Assembly: GCA_035610835.1 (NCBI GenBank)
Contig: CM069446.1
Span: forward strand, 449,001 to 513,000
DNA length: 64,000 bases
Origin: Ophiura sarsii
Lineage: Eukaryota; Echinodermata; Ophiuroidea; Amphilepidida; Ophiuridae
Direction of reading: 5' to 3'
Position numbers and translations under genes: made by a program. Every line of letters starts with the position of its first letter. The first letter of the stretch is position 1. Positions 23,469 through 35,255 of the stretch are shown here, one piece after another. The notes beneath the pieces were generated by a model. That model ran no database searches. It was not told the origin of the DNA and worked only from the letters and a program-made list of their open reading frames with translations.

Positions 23469-24391
23469 GTAGGGTGCATCTGGTGCCCCTCATGTCAATG
23501 GATTTAAGTCCTGTCCCTAGTCCTAAAATGTTCCTATGGTCACAAAATTAACATGTGCCAAGTTTGAACTAATTCGGAAGATGTCTTGGGGGGCCTCCGA
23601 GAACCTAAAGTTAAAGTATGTGTTCCTATGTAAGAAAGTTCGTTGACCCCTGTACAATTCCAATTAGAAGCCGATTGAACAATTTGAAGTAGCTGAATTA
23701 TCAAAACCGTTTGAACTTAGAAGCTCAAATCTTGTGAGCTAATAGAACTGATAATCATCTTCGAATCTGCGATAAAAATTAACCGCCAACGAAATGAACA
23801 TGTGTGTTTTATTGTCAAAAGCGCCCTCAGTCCATATTCTGGGGGACAATTTCTGTCTTATATGAACCAAGTGCTATAATACTCTTCTTTTACACTGAAA
23901 GTGGATAATATACATTGATTTAAAGTTGTAATACTGTTAACACAATCAGGACATCAACATTTGTAAAATTTGGGGTAAAAATGACCACAAAAATGCCACA
24001 AATACATGAAATTATGGATCGAGGGCGTTTGTCCCAGTAAACCACATGCTCATTTTGTTAGCGTCCTTAGCGATTAATTTTTATTGCAGATTTGAAGATG
24101 ATTATCAGTTCTATTAGCTCGCAAGATTTGAGCTTCTAAGTCCAAACGGTTTTGATATGGCAGCTACTTCAAATTGTTCGATCGGCTTGTAATTGGAATT
24201 GTACAGGGGTCGACAAACTTTCCTACATAGGAACACACACTGTAACTTTAGGTTCTCGGAGCCTCGGAGGCCCCCAAGACAACTTCCAAATTAATTCAAA
24301 CTTGGCACATGTTAGTTTTGTAACAATAGGAACATTTTAAGACTAGGGACAGACAAATCCATTGACATGAGGGGCACCAGATGCACCCTAC
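23469..24391. mobile_element. Long-arm inverted repeat (foldback) element
   Basis: The left arm (about 23469-23825) and right arm (about 24040-24391) are reverse complements over roughly 340 bp with modest divergence. They start GTAGGGTGCATCTGGTGCCC and end with the complement. The arms share TCCAATTAGAAGCCGATTGA-like and AACTGATAATCATCTTCGAA-like segments. A 210-bp centre separates them. No ORF or clear target duplication. Confidence 0.85.
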
Positions 24392-25950
24392 CAGGATTGT
24401 CGACTAAGGTTGGCAACAACGGGCCTTGAAATAAGAAATGAAAAGGGCGGGCAATTTAAGGCAATTTGAAAGGAGCACCAACTTTATCCAAGGCCATTAT
24501 GTAATTTTGAATGGAGTAAAAACAGCCAGAAATTGAGGGCATCAAGGCTACTAGGTGGGGCATCGAAGGCAATTGCCTTCGATGCCTTTGATTAATTCAA
24601 GCCCTGGTTGGCAACTATTTAATATTATTACGGAGCTCCAAACATGAATGGGGGAGGAATGCAAGGGGGAAAATTTGTTTTCTCTTCTTTTAAGATATAA
24701 ATTATTGCAATTTTGAAATTTTCCGGATTTCCCCAAAATTACCTGGAATTTGTTTATATTTCCTGATCATTACACGAAAACAATCATAGTTTCCCGAATT
24801 TCTGGAAATGTCCTGGAAAGTGGAAACACTGAGTCTAATGCTTTTTCATTTCCATCAACTTTACAAACTTGTGCAGGGTCAATTCAAAATCCTGGTAGCT
24901 TGTGATTTGATCAATGAGATCTGGATGTTTTATAACATTCTGTATATTTTTATATCTGAAAATAAACCCAAAATTGCTCTGTCAAGATTTTGTTTTATAA
25001 ATACAAGCCGACAGTGTATATGGACGCACGTCACATGAGGTTGAGCTCGCTTAAAGTATGTGAGCTCAACCTCACCCCAAAACGGTGCATCGGTCATCCG
25101 TGGTGCGCACTATACCGTACGTAATCTCGACCTCATGGCTCTGATTGGTTGGTGCTCAAATGTGAGAACTGAAAAACTTGTGATTGAGCTTATTCACACA
25201 CCATCACGCCCCACTGCCTGAGAACTGAAAAACTCATGAGCTTTTTCACGCACCATCACGCCCCACTGCGTCGGTGGTTATGGCGCAGCCATTATATTTA
25301 TAAGAATAGAATTCAGTGCATCCGTAATCACAAATTTGATATCAAAAACATTAAAAATTGTGGCCAAATTTGACCATTCATTCTATCAAAATTCAAATAA
25401 AACTATTTTTCCGGAAGTGCCATGCACGACCGAAGGTAATGTTGCGCTAACTAATTAAAGAGTTCCGTCATTAGAATCCATCCTCTAGTCATACGCTTGC
25501 ATCGCTGCACTCCATTGTTTTGATCTTGCGGTATAGATAGGTGTCCAAATTGGGATGATTTCATCGGGGCACTGCACACTGGGTCAATTCAGGGATACTA
25601 TTAATTTTGGGATGGGAAAGTCCTATACTAACACACGTAGCGAAAACGGTGCCAATTGCATAAATTACATATTTTGCCAGATGGCTCAGGCAGGCATGGA
25701 AAAGATGTTGATTTTGCAGTATTTAAACTAACCAAAATTTCCCTCCAAAATAGAACATTTCCCACTATTTCTTATGTATTTCTTTATATGAAAGAGCAAC
25801 ATTTCTATCCAAATGCTCAAATTTCCCGGCAAGGAGCTTCCCAATGTGCCTATTTTTTCCAGGCCTGGATGGCTGGTCTTGCAGCAGGTTGAAATGCAAC
25901 TAATGCTGGGTTTATATGATGAACTGCAGTAATCTGTTCCAGATTTTATA
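24392..25950. other. Intergenic; short repeats only
   Basis: Contains a perfect 24-bp palindrome at 24561-24584 (CATCGAAGGCAA and its complement). There is also a hairpin with 13-bp stems at 25036-25048 and 25062-25074 (TGAGGTTGAGCTC), and a 60-bp imperfect duplication around 25162-25268 with CACCATCACGCCCCACTGC in both copies. No gene recognised. Confidence 0.6.
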
Positions 25951-25954
25951 TCGA

Positions 25955-26105
25955 TAACCCTAACCCCCACGGCACCTTTTCCAAAGATTTTTTTCACGGC
26001 CGAAGAGAGAGGGGAAAAAGGGCCTTTACAAATCCCGGTGCTCGTACCCCGGACCTCTGGGTTCAGAGGCAGACGATCTACCGCTAGGCTAAGGGGGTCA
26101 ACCAT
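25955..26105 (-). mobile_element. tRNA-derived SINE (copy A) with TTAGGG-like tail
   Basis: On the minus strand a tRNA-like head has an A-box-like AGCCTAGCGGTAGAT and a B-box-like GGGGTACGAGCACC about 40 bp on. The 3' end is GGGGGTTAGGGTTATC at 25955-25970. It is not an intact tRNA gene, since the stems do not close. Confidence 0.65.
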
Positions 26106-26461
26106 ACATGGCTCAGTATACTTCGCCAAGTATATACCCTGGGGCCATTATTTCATCGAAAAACTGCCGAGCCGTGTGACACAAGCACACCGCATCGTTG
26201 TAATTCGTAGTACTCAGAGTGTTAGGGTTAATATTTCATTTTCAATAGCATTTTTATGGAGCTGATTCTTTTAGTATGGAGTATGTAATAACAGTACATA
26301 GCATGCATGCAAGTACATGTAGAAAAAATCTGTATCTGTGTCTAGCCAAACCAGAAACGAAATTATCTGACGTCGTCTCATTATGCTTTCAATCTATCCA
26401 TATAGCTCTCACACAGAGAGCTAGATTCAGAGCTTAATTATCTGACCCTTCATGTATATTA

Positions 26462-26640
26462 TGTTATACGATGTGTTTGATACACCCTATATGTTTATGT
26501 AGTCCATATAAGGCTTAATTGATATGTGCATGCGCGGTGCTCGCAATGCGTGATTAAACTTGTACTCCGACTGATACAATTGTGTACGCCAAGATGTAGC
26601 ATTTCTACGGTCTTTTACACCTCCGTTACGCCTCCCGACA
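26462..26640 (+). repeat. 5' LTR
   Basis: 179 bp, starts TGTTATACGATG and ends CCTCCCGACA (TG..CA). Identical to the 3' LTR except for one missing T near position 64. No TATA box is obvious; TATATG and TATAAGG occur in its first 60 bases. Confidence 0.97.
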
Positions 26641-26658
26641 TGGATATCAGATGTGGTA
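26641..26658 (+). promoter_or_regulatory. Candidate primer-binding site
   Basis: TGGATATCAGATGTGG begins directly after the 5' LTR. TGG is the expected complement of a tRNA CCA end. Resemblance to an initiator-Met primer site is partial, so the tRNA is not assigned. Confidence 0.5.
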
Positions 26659-26920
26659 GCTTACAACGAAGAGTTATAGCACCTGATGAACCTAAAAAAT
26701 CGTAAGAAATGAACTATATGACTGAAATATAGGACCATGAAATGGCCTAAACTGAAATGAGAAAATTTACGATTGGGAGCGGTAAAAGCTTATTCCGTGT
26801 TGCTAAGCAATCAGAAGACACACGCACCACTGTTTGAAGAGGGCGTTTCTGGACTACGGACTGAGAATAGCTTTGAATTTTACGCACGTACAATAATTAA
26901 AAACGATCGGTATCAGAAAA

Positions 26921-29006
26921 ATGGCCACATATCAAATTCCCGCACCACCTCCGATGAGTTGTGGTGGAAATAATGTGGAAGAAAATTGGAAGGCATTCCA
27001 AGAAACATGAGGATTATTCTATTGCAACGGAATTGACTCAGAAAGATAGTACAGTCCAAGTTGCTACTTTGAAAACTCTGATGGGACCTGAATGCAGAAA
27101 GCATTTGAAAGGTTTGACCTTGACTGTTGACGAATTGAAGGATCCTAAAACGATCATAGACAAACTCAAGGAACATTTTTCTCCCACAAGAAATGTTCTC
27201 TACGATAGATATTTGTTCTTCGCCGCATCACAACAGCACAGTGAAACTATTGACAAATATCTGTTACGCCTAAGACAATTGGCTTCGCCGTGTAAATTCC
27301 AAATCATGGAAGAAGAAATGATCAGAGACAGGTTAGTTCTTGGTTGTGCAGACGCCAATGCAAGAGCCGGACTATTTCGGCGAAAAGAGACAGAAGTGGA
27401 TTTGAAACATTCCATTGATGCTCTTCAGATAAGTGAAGCGACGTCCCGCCAGCTGAAAGTGCTGAATGGAGAACAACAAGTCAACTATGTCAAGAACAAA
27501 AGAAAGTCCTTCAAGAAGAAATCAGAGACAAAGAAAAAGACAGAGTATCATTCACAGAAACCAGGACAGAAAGTTAAAGAACATAACAAGTCCAACTGTG
27601 GATACTGTGGATCCAGTCATGCAAAAGAAAAAGAAGCATGCCCTGCCTACGGAAAGACTTGCCGTAAGTGTGGATGGCGCAATCACCTCGCTCAGGTTTG
27701 CCGGAGAAAACAAAACGTGCATCAAACTGAGGAAGCCAACACAGATAGTGAAGATGATGGTGATGAACTTTATTTCAACGAGTCCGATGAGTCCGCGTTG
27801 AAGATAGAAACCATTGGCACCGTGGAAGATGGAACACAGAAGATCATGACAAATTTACTGGTTGAGACAAGCACTGGGAAGAGAGATTATCTGAAATGTC
27901 AGATTGACACCGGTGCAACATGCAATGTAATGTCGCATAGAGATGTGAAGAAATTGACTAAAGAAAAGAAACCGAAGATATTTCCAACTGACGTCAAGCT
28001 GAAGACTTACAATGGTCACATTATACCAGTGAAAGGAAGAGTACATCTGAAATGTACAGTCAATAATGTTGAACACAAGATAATGTTCAATGTTGTGATG
28101 ACAAAACAAGCACCTTTGTTATCTAGTCAAACATCCATCAAGATGGGCCTGATCAAGGTGTGTGAGAATGTATCTAAATTGGAAGACTTAGAATCAGCCG
28201 AAGAGATCGTGAACGGGTACGATGATGTATTCACGGGACTAGGCCGTCTTCCAGGAAAGTACGATATAGATACAGATAAAACAGTGAAACCTGTACAACA
28301 TGCACCCAGAAGAGTGCCAGTACCCTTGAAAGCCAAGTTGAAAGAGAAAATTAAAGACTTGCAGAAGAGAAAGATCATAACACCTGTGAAAGAAAGTACT
28401 CCATGGATCTCCAGCATGATTTCAGTGTTAAAACCTGACAAGATTCGAGTATGTCTTGACCCAAAGGACTTGAATAAAGCGATTCAACGACCAAAGTATT
28501 TGATGCCTACAGTTGATGAAATTCTACCAGATTTAGCAAAAGCCAGAGTTTTTTCAGTACTTGATGCGAAGGATGGTTTTCATCAAGTTGAACTTACTGA
28601 AGAAAGCTCACTCCTTACTTGCTTTTGGACTCCTTTTGGCAGATATAGATACCTCCGGATGCCTTTTGGAATAAACTCAGCCCCAGAAGAGTGGCAGAGA
28701 CGTCAAGATGAGATTATATATGATCTTCCAGGTGTGATTGCCATCGCAGATGATATCTTAGTTTACGGTTGTGGAGATACTCCTGAAGAGTACATGACAG
28801 ATCACAACGAGAATCTTCGTAGACTACTAGACAGAGCAAGAGAAGTTAACCTGAAGATTAACAGAAAGAAGCTGAAACTGTGCCAACAATCAGTTAGGTA
28901 TATGGGACACCTTCTTACATCTGAAGGATTGATGAGTGATCCAGTAAAGATAGAAGGCATCGGCCTGAAGATAAGCAACAAGTACAGACATTACTTGGTT
29001 GTGTGA
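26921..29006 (+). pseudogene. Gag, protease and most of reverse transcriptase (Ty3/Gypsy)
   Basis: The likely start is ATG at 26921 (MATYQIPAPPP), but that frame meets TGA at 27008; the gag continues in another frame open from 26961. A 1- or 2-base change near 27000-27010 therefore breaks gag. In the long frame: a capsid-like helical region, then two zinc knuckles at about codons 213-250 (CGYC-x3-H-x6-C, and CRKC-x4-H-x4-C). The aspartic protease site IDTGATCNVMS follows near codon 315. RT carries VLDAKDGFHQVEL, YLRMPFGINSAPEEWQ and the catalytic IADDILVYG. The frame ends at 29006 within the segment joining RT to RNase H. Confidence 0.94.
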
Positions 29007-31051
29007 ATTATTTGAGCCGATACTTACCACAGCTTTCAACAGTTGCTGAACCTCTATGTAAAGTGACCGAGAAGAATGTCATCTTTATGTGGGAGACCTC
29101 CCAAGAAGAGGCATTTCAGGAGATAAAGAAACTCCTGATTGCAGCCCCTGTGTTAAAGTACTATGACGTTACCGAAGAGGTAACAGTCCAAAGCGATGCT
29201 TCCGAGAAAAAACTTGGTGGAACCATTCTACAAAATGGTCAACCAGTAGCATTCACATCACGAGCGTTGACTCCAACTGAGCAGAACTATGCACAGATTG
29301 AAAAGGAGTGTTTGGCGATAGTGTTTACATGTGAAAGATATGATCAATATTTGCATGGAAGAGATCTTATAACGGTAAAGACAGATCATAAACCGTTAAT
29401 ACCGATATTTAAGAAGCCGATAAGCCAAGCTCCGAAGAGACTTCAACGGATGATGTTGAGATTACAGAAATACAACCTGGATATTCAATACCAACCAGGA
29501 CCTCAGATGTACATCGCTGACTGCCTGAGCAGAATCTTCACGAAGAAGTCACCGAAAGAAGATCAACCAACGTATCAGATCTTCAAGACGCAGTCAATAT
29601 ATGAAGAAATAGAGAATATCAATCAGCTGAGCTACATCAACATCAAAGAAATGACAGTTGAGAAGTTACAGAAAGCTACAGCTGAAGATCCAGAACTCCA
29701 ACAGTTGAAGATGGCAGTTCTGCATGGATGGCCTGAGAAGCATGAAGCACAAGTATCCCTGAAGCCTTATCAGAGTCTACAAGGTGAATTGACAGTCCAG
29801 AATGGATTAATCTACAGAGGCATGAAAGTCATTGTGCCGAGAGTCATGCAATCAGAAATGTTAAAGAAGATACACGCCAGTCATCAAGGCATTGAAGCTA
29901 GTCTTCGCCGAGCCAAAGATGTGATATTTTGGCTTGGAATGACTGCACAGATAAAGGACATGATTGAACACTGTGCAGCTTGCAACACATATCAAGATCA
30001 TCAGACCAAAGAACCAATGTTGTCACATGAAATTCCAAACAGAGCATGGGCAACAATCTCCCAAGATCTCTTCACTCTTTACAATCAAACATACTTGATT
30101 ACAGTGGATCATTACAGCGATTTCTGGGAGTTAGACAAAATAACAGGAGACACAACGTCAGCAGCAGTTGTTGAATGTACCAAGACTCACCTTAGCAGAT
30201 ATGGAACAGTGGACAAGATAATTTCAGACAACGGTCCACAATTCAACTCCAGTGAATATAAAGACTTTACAGATACATGGCAGATTGATCATGTAACCAG
30301 CTCGCCACGTTACAGCCAGAGTAACGGTAAAGCAGAAAGTGCTGTTAAAATTGCCAAGAAATTAATCAAGAAAGTCCAACAGACAAAACAGGACTTACAT
30401 CTCGCCATATTAGAATGGAGAAATACTCCAAATAAGACTGGGAGTAGCCCAGTACAGCGACTGATGTCACGCAGAACAAAGACACTCTTACCAACAGCAG
30501 AAGCACTCCTCAAGCCAGAAGTTGTAGACAATGTACAGAAAGACATTGAGCAACGAAAGAAACAAGCCAAGAAACAATATGACAAGCACACTAAGTCATT
30601 ACCAGAACTCATGAGTGGTGAAACTGTCAGATTGCAGCCAGATTTTCCAAAACAAGAATGGAGACTCGCTAAATGTTTGCAGAAAGTAGCTCCAAGATCC
30701 TACCTAGTACAGACTGGAGATGGCAGAAAGTACAGAAGAAACAGAAAGTATCTCAGAACAACCAGTGAAAAAATTCAAGTTCAAGAGCCTACAGCTTTAG
30801 AAGAACCTGAAATCACCGCCGCAAGCAGCAAAGCAGCCGATATCACCGGTACCGCAAGCAGCAAAGCAGCAGAGATCACCGCAACTGGAAATGCAGTTCA
30901 ACACAAGTCTTCTAGTGCAGAGAAATCACCTGACAAGATTACATCAACACAGACAAAGAAACCTGCAGTATGTCAAACAAGAAGCGGCAGAAAAGTTCAT
31001 AAACCTACAAGACTCAAAGACTATGTACAGTATCTAGTCATGCTAGTGTAA
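29003..31051 (+). pseudogene. RNase H and integrase part of pol (Ty3/Gypsy)
   Basis: Opens in a new frame; coding sense can be traced back to about 28960 (RPEDKQQVQTLLGCVNYL), so the break lies near 28960-28966. RNase H has VQSDASEKKLGGTI, ALTPTEQNYAQIEKECLAI and TDHKPL. Integrase has the zinc-binding HASHQGI...CAACNTYQ and the DDE catalytic triad (ITVDHYSDFW; SDNGPQFNSSEY; SNGKAESAV). A C-terminal basic region with an imperfect repeat (AASSKAADITGT) precedes the stop at 31049-31051. The likely cause of the break is a small deletion of about a dozen bases, because the residues normally between the two readings are missing. Confidence 0.95.
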
Positions 31052-31980
31052 ACAAAATGTTCATTACAATGTTATAAACTGTTTTACAAATGTTTTATTT
31101 ACAGGTTATATTGGTGTTAAAATGAGTTTGTGAAATGTTATAAAACTTCGATCAAAATAGAATGATCACCATATTCACAAAATTACAGGAAAATGCATCT
31201 ATACAAATATGCATCAAAGTTGGCTCATTGTAAAAAAACTAACAGAGCCAAAATGTTCATTGAAATGTTGTGCCCAACATGAAATGTATCATATGAATAT
31301 GATCAAGCATGCAGTTATGAAATGTATCATATGAATATGATCAAGCAGTTATGAAATGTATCATATGAATATGATCAAGCAGTTATTTTGGAAAGGATTC
31401 GTCAATAATGCTATTGCATGTTTTCCAATGGATGCTGATAAAATGTTTTCATGTGGATGCAGACGCTACATTGTTTTCCAAAGGATGCAGATAAAAAATT
31501 GTTTTCATGTGGATGGAGATGGAAATGAAAGTGAAAATCATCTTATCATGTGTGTAAAGGAATGGCACACTAACGAACTGTAGTATGCATGAACGGGTGT
31601 AGTAGGGCAAAATAAACCCTTTGCGTTCATTGCTTGTAAACAGAGTTAGCACCTTCGCTCTGCTTAATTCTTTAAGTCTAATTAAGGTTAATCAGTTTAT
31701 GAAGTTTAAGACTGCTTTGACAGTGTTCTATAAACGTTCAAATGTTTGTTAAAGTTAACAAAAACAGCAGTCAAGAAAGAGTCAGAAGTTTCATATTGAA
31801 ATTCAGATTATATCATTTATGTGAGAAAAAGGACTCTTGTAACATGTTATGTTAACAATGATTCAAAATGAATCTATATCATTGTGCGAGAAAGCACTCT
31901 TTGTAATCAAATCATAATTGCCTGATACTTTGATTTATGTGAACTTGTGTAAACCCAAATCCATTTAAAAGGAAGGGAGA
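31052..31980 (+). other. 3' non-coding region of the retrotransposon with short tandem repeats and PPT
   Basis: Over 900 bp between the pol stop and the 3' LTR, unusually long. It includes about three copies of GAAATGTATCATATGAATAT with the following ATGATCAAGCAGTTAT (31279-31385) and a duplicated GTTTTCCAA/GGATGC segment near 31420-31515. The purine run AAAAGGAAGGGAGA directly before the LTR is the polypurine tract. No envelope-like ORF. Confidence 0.8.
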
Positions 31981-32160
31981 TGTTATACGATGTGTTTGAT
32001 ACACCCTATATGTTTATGTAGTCCATATAAGGCTTAATTGATATTGTGCATGCGCGGTGCTCGCAATGCGTGATTAAACTTGTACTCCGACTGATACAAT
32101 TGTGTACGCCAAGATGTAGCATTTCTACGGTCTTTTACACCTCCGTTACGCCTCCCGACA
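31981..32160 (+). repeat. 3' LTR
   Basis: 180 bp, TG..CA ends, one extra T compared with the 5' LTR (GATATTGTGC against GATATGTGC). Confidence 0.97.
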
Positions 32161-32314
32161 TCCCACATAACATTGATCTTCGGCCCACAGTGGGCCCTTA
32201 TGGGACCCTTTATATTTTGTCCACTTTGGCCCGCAATACGGGCCAAAGTGGACAAAATATTAAGGGTCTCATGAGGGCCCACTGTGGGCCGAAAATCTAT
32301 GTTATGGGGGATAT
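32157..32314. mobile_element. ~150-bp palindromic element abutting the 3' LTR
   Basis: The two halves are near-perfect reverse complements centred at about 32235. Left arm has CGGCCCACAGTGGGCCC and TTTTGTCCACTTTGGCCC; right arm has the complements, ending ATGTTATGGGGGAT. The left end coincides with the LTR end. The 6-mer ATATTA follows it (32311-32316) and also precedes the 5' LTR (26456-26461). Confidence 0.85.
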
Positions 32315-35250
32315 TATGCATCATGCGTTTTGATCTTCAGAAGTGAAAGCAAATATCGAATTATTGAAGCGTAAAGAAGAAGATGACATTATAAAACAGA
32401 ATATTATTTCGATAGATCTCAATTGGGGGGGGGGGGGGAGGGGCGGTTGAGACTCTTCAACATTCATGGCTGTACACTACTATACACTACAGTAGGGTGT
32501 ACGCTGCGCGCCGCCATCTTGCCCGTCGTTTCTGCACAAGTGTCACACACAGCACACGTATACACTGTTTTACACAGTCCGACAAAGTACAAGTTTTAAA
32601 ATTGCCGTTTTGGGCAGAAAAAGTCACAAATAATCATGATACTTCGGAATATATTGCAAAAGATATATGTTGTACTAACAATCGATGAAATAAAATCATA
32701 TTTTAATATAAAAGTGGTTATTTGGGGGTCTAACGTTGGCCGTTATTTCCGGGTTCGCGTCGAGAATTTCACTCGCGGAAAAGACCATTTTTGAAAAATG
32801 ATCCCGATTTAATAGGGTAAAACACGGTTTTTCAAAATGACCGTGCATTTGAGCTGAGCAAAGTCAGATGTTGACGTAATTTCTATCAAATAGAGGAGGG
32901 TTCAAGCTTTTATTTGATACCTGTGAATTGGTTCAAGGTAAACAAGAAGTATTTTTAATATTTTTTTACAATATTTACCCGTTATATTTACCATGATCCT
33001 GTTGGTGATTTTGGAATTCGCACCCGTCATTTTAACCAGTATTGACAGTTCATCATGATCTGATAACGTTTTTGAAAGGTTCCCCTTCAGCTCAAATGCA
33101 CGCCTCGTTTAAAGCCCAAACCCTAAAATAATCCGCGAGCTACGGTGTTTGGGCGCGATTACATGATGTAGGTTACGTCCGTCAGTTGTCCATCAATTAC
33201 TGCACTGTCGCACTGACCATCCCGTTCATGAATATTACATTAGCACCCCTTGAGGGCGCTACCGTACAGGCTATCTGTGACGTTGTGCAACGTGATTGTG
33301 AAAATTAGCGATTGTTTTTTTCTCGATGTCTTTTTCATTCCGATCGAAATACTAACTGTGCCTCAATGTTGTTAATTATCTGTTTATAATTCATAACCAA
33401 TATTCTGCTAACTTTTATCACTTCAGAATGTTAATTACTGGTGATTTTTTACTCCATTGTCCATTTTGCGTCCCAATATTCCCACGTGTAAAATGCGTTG
33501 CAAGACTGCATAATTTTGAACCCGTATGTAAAAATAGTAGTTTCAGTTTTCTTTTCAGGCCTCATTCCTTGCTTATTATTCAGTATAATTAAACTATGAT
33601 CACTTCATAGTTTGATTATATTAATATTTTATCATCCCCCATCACAAACGTATTCCAAACCACGGAAACAGTCTGGGGAACGGGCGCGGCGCGGGCGACA
33701 TAGGCTAGGGGTTGCTCTGGCCAGGGGGAGGTGGTCAACCATTAGCACTCTCAAATCTTGCTTTCGAAGCATAGGGGAGTGTTTTAGAGGTTTTATTCTC
33801 CTTTGGTATTTCTTATGGCCTACCATGCTTCTTTTATTCTTAGATATAGGCCTATATATTTACATTTTTTTATGAGGACCCCGTGTTTGGTACACTTTGG
33901 TTCAGAGGCAGGCAGTCCCCCAGCTATGGACACCCCCCCCCCCCCCCCCCCCCCCTCCCTACCACCTTACTAACTGACAATGAAGTATGTGTTGAACTAG
34001 GGGTGCATGGAAGTAACTTTTCCATCAATCGGGGTTTATTTTAAGCTACGCCCCACGGTCAGTGAAATTGAGAGGGAGTCGTGGCCATGGGCCATACACT
34101 GAATTTTTCTATCCATTTGACCTTGTAATTGTACCAAGTTCTAGGAATCCGAAACTAACAAATACAGCATAACAAATACAAAAATATACACAAAAAACAT
34201 TGTTTCTTTCTTTTATTGCATTTTTATTAATAAATAAATTGTGGTATATATAATACAAAGTGATAAAAACATACAGAATCACATAAAATTAAAAGATGTG
34301 TCTAACTCTGAAGCATTGATTAGCATGCATGGATAGTTAGTAATCAACCGGTTCATCAATTATGCGATTATGCAAATTAGCCTATGTTTCTTATACAAAT
34401 TTGCCATCCAACTTTACCATATTTTTAATAACCACCTCAATACAGGTCAAGTGTGGAAAGAATTGTTGTGGTACTACATAATATGGATAAAATATGGATA
34501 AATAACGCCATTTCCAGGGTATAGGATTAATCCAATTAAATATGCAAATTAGACGCTAATTATGCTAATTACCGCTAAAATATTTTACTATTTCAATGAT
34601 AATATCCTTAGTCATATATATGCCAAATATGAAGGCATATAACCTCCCCTATCTTATACAGCAGCTCTTACATTATTGCTGTTATATAGTACATTTACTG
34701 TGATTCCCCATAGACTTTATACAGGGCAAAATGCCACTGGGATCACTTTTGCAATGCATTATGGGTAATCCCATATTTTTGGCAAATCATCGAATTCCAT
34801 ACGGCTACATCTCAAGAACGAATAGTCCATTTCTTCTCATCTTTTTAATAAAATGTAGAGGAGACATGGGTTCTTCCACCTGCTAATTAAAAATAATGTT
34901 ATTGGTGTGAGAAATATTCATTGATAATGCTCAAATATACCCATTTTGGAGGTTTTGGACCAAAAGACGATAATTGACGTTTTTTCGCATCTTAAAACGG
35001 ACCTATCTCCGCAACCGATTAACGGTTTGAACTAATTTTGATCTTAAAATGCTCGTATTGATGAGCACTTTAAGATAAAATAATAAAAATATGTAAATTA
35101 AAAGATTTTAAAAATTCATTGGACACCCTAACTACAGCCTAGGGCCTGGCCGCGATGTTCGTTACCGTAAACAACATTTGATCCTTGACGGAGAAAAGCG
35201 CATAGCACATGTACATTGCACAGCAATACATTTATACAGAAAGTGTGTAC
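32315..35250. other. Intergenic; no gene seen
   Basis: Includes a G-run at 32427 and a C-run of about 25 at 33930. Weak inverted ends (GTGCATTTGAGCTGA at 32842 and its complement near 33085) may mark an old 260-bp element. No exon recognised. Confidence 0.45.
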
Positions 35251-35255
35251 GGTAA

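Larger units (their letters stand above)
26462..32160 (+). mobile_element. Ty3/Gypsy LTR retrotransposon, near-complete, frame-broken
   Basis: 5' LTR 26462-26640, gag-protease-RT 26921-29006, RNase H-integrase 29003-31051, polypurine tract 31966-31980, 3' LTR 31981-32160. The domain order PR-RT-RH-IN defines Ty3/Gypsy (Metaviridae), and the two-knuckle gag and pol style resemble the Mag group (inference). The LTRs are identical apart from one extra T in the 3' copy, so insertion was recent. No matching target duplication directly flanks the LTRs (TATTA left, TCCCA right). Two frame breaks make this copy unlikely to produce its polyprotein. It lies between the two host genes. Confidence 0.96.

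Noticed and set aside
28995..29010. Programmed frameshift between the two retrotransposon frames (4-base overlap GTGA)
   Set aside because: Coding sense of the downstream frame extends back to about 28960 and residues are missing there, so a deletion explains it better; also the position is inside pol, not at the gag-pol border.
31052..31980. Envelope-like gene in the long 3' region of the Ty3/Gypsy element
   Set aside because: No frame longer than about 75 codons, no signal peptide or membrane segment; mostly short tandem repeats.
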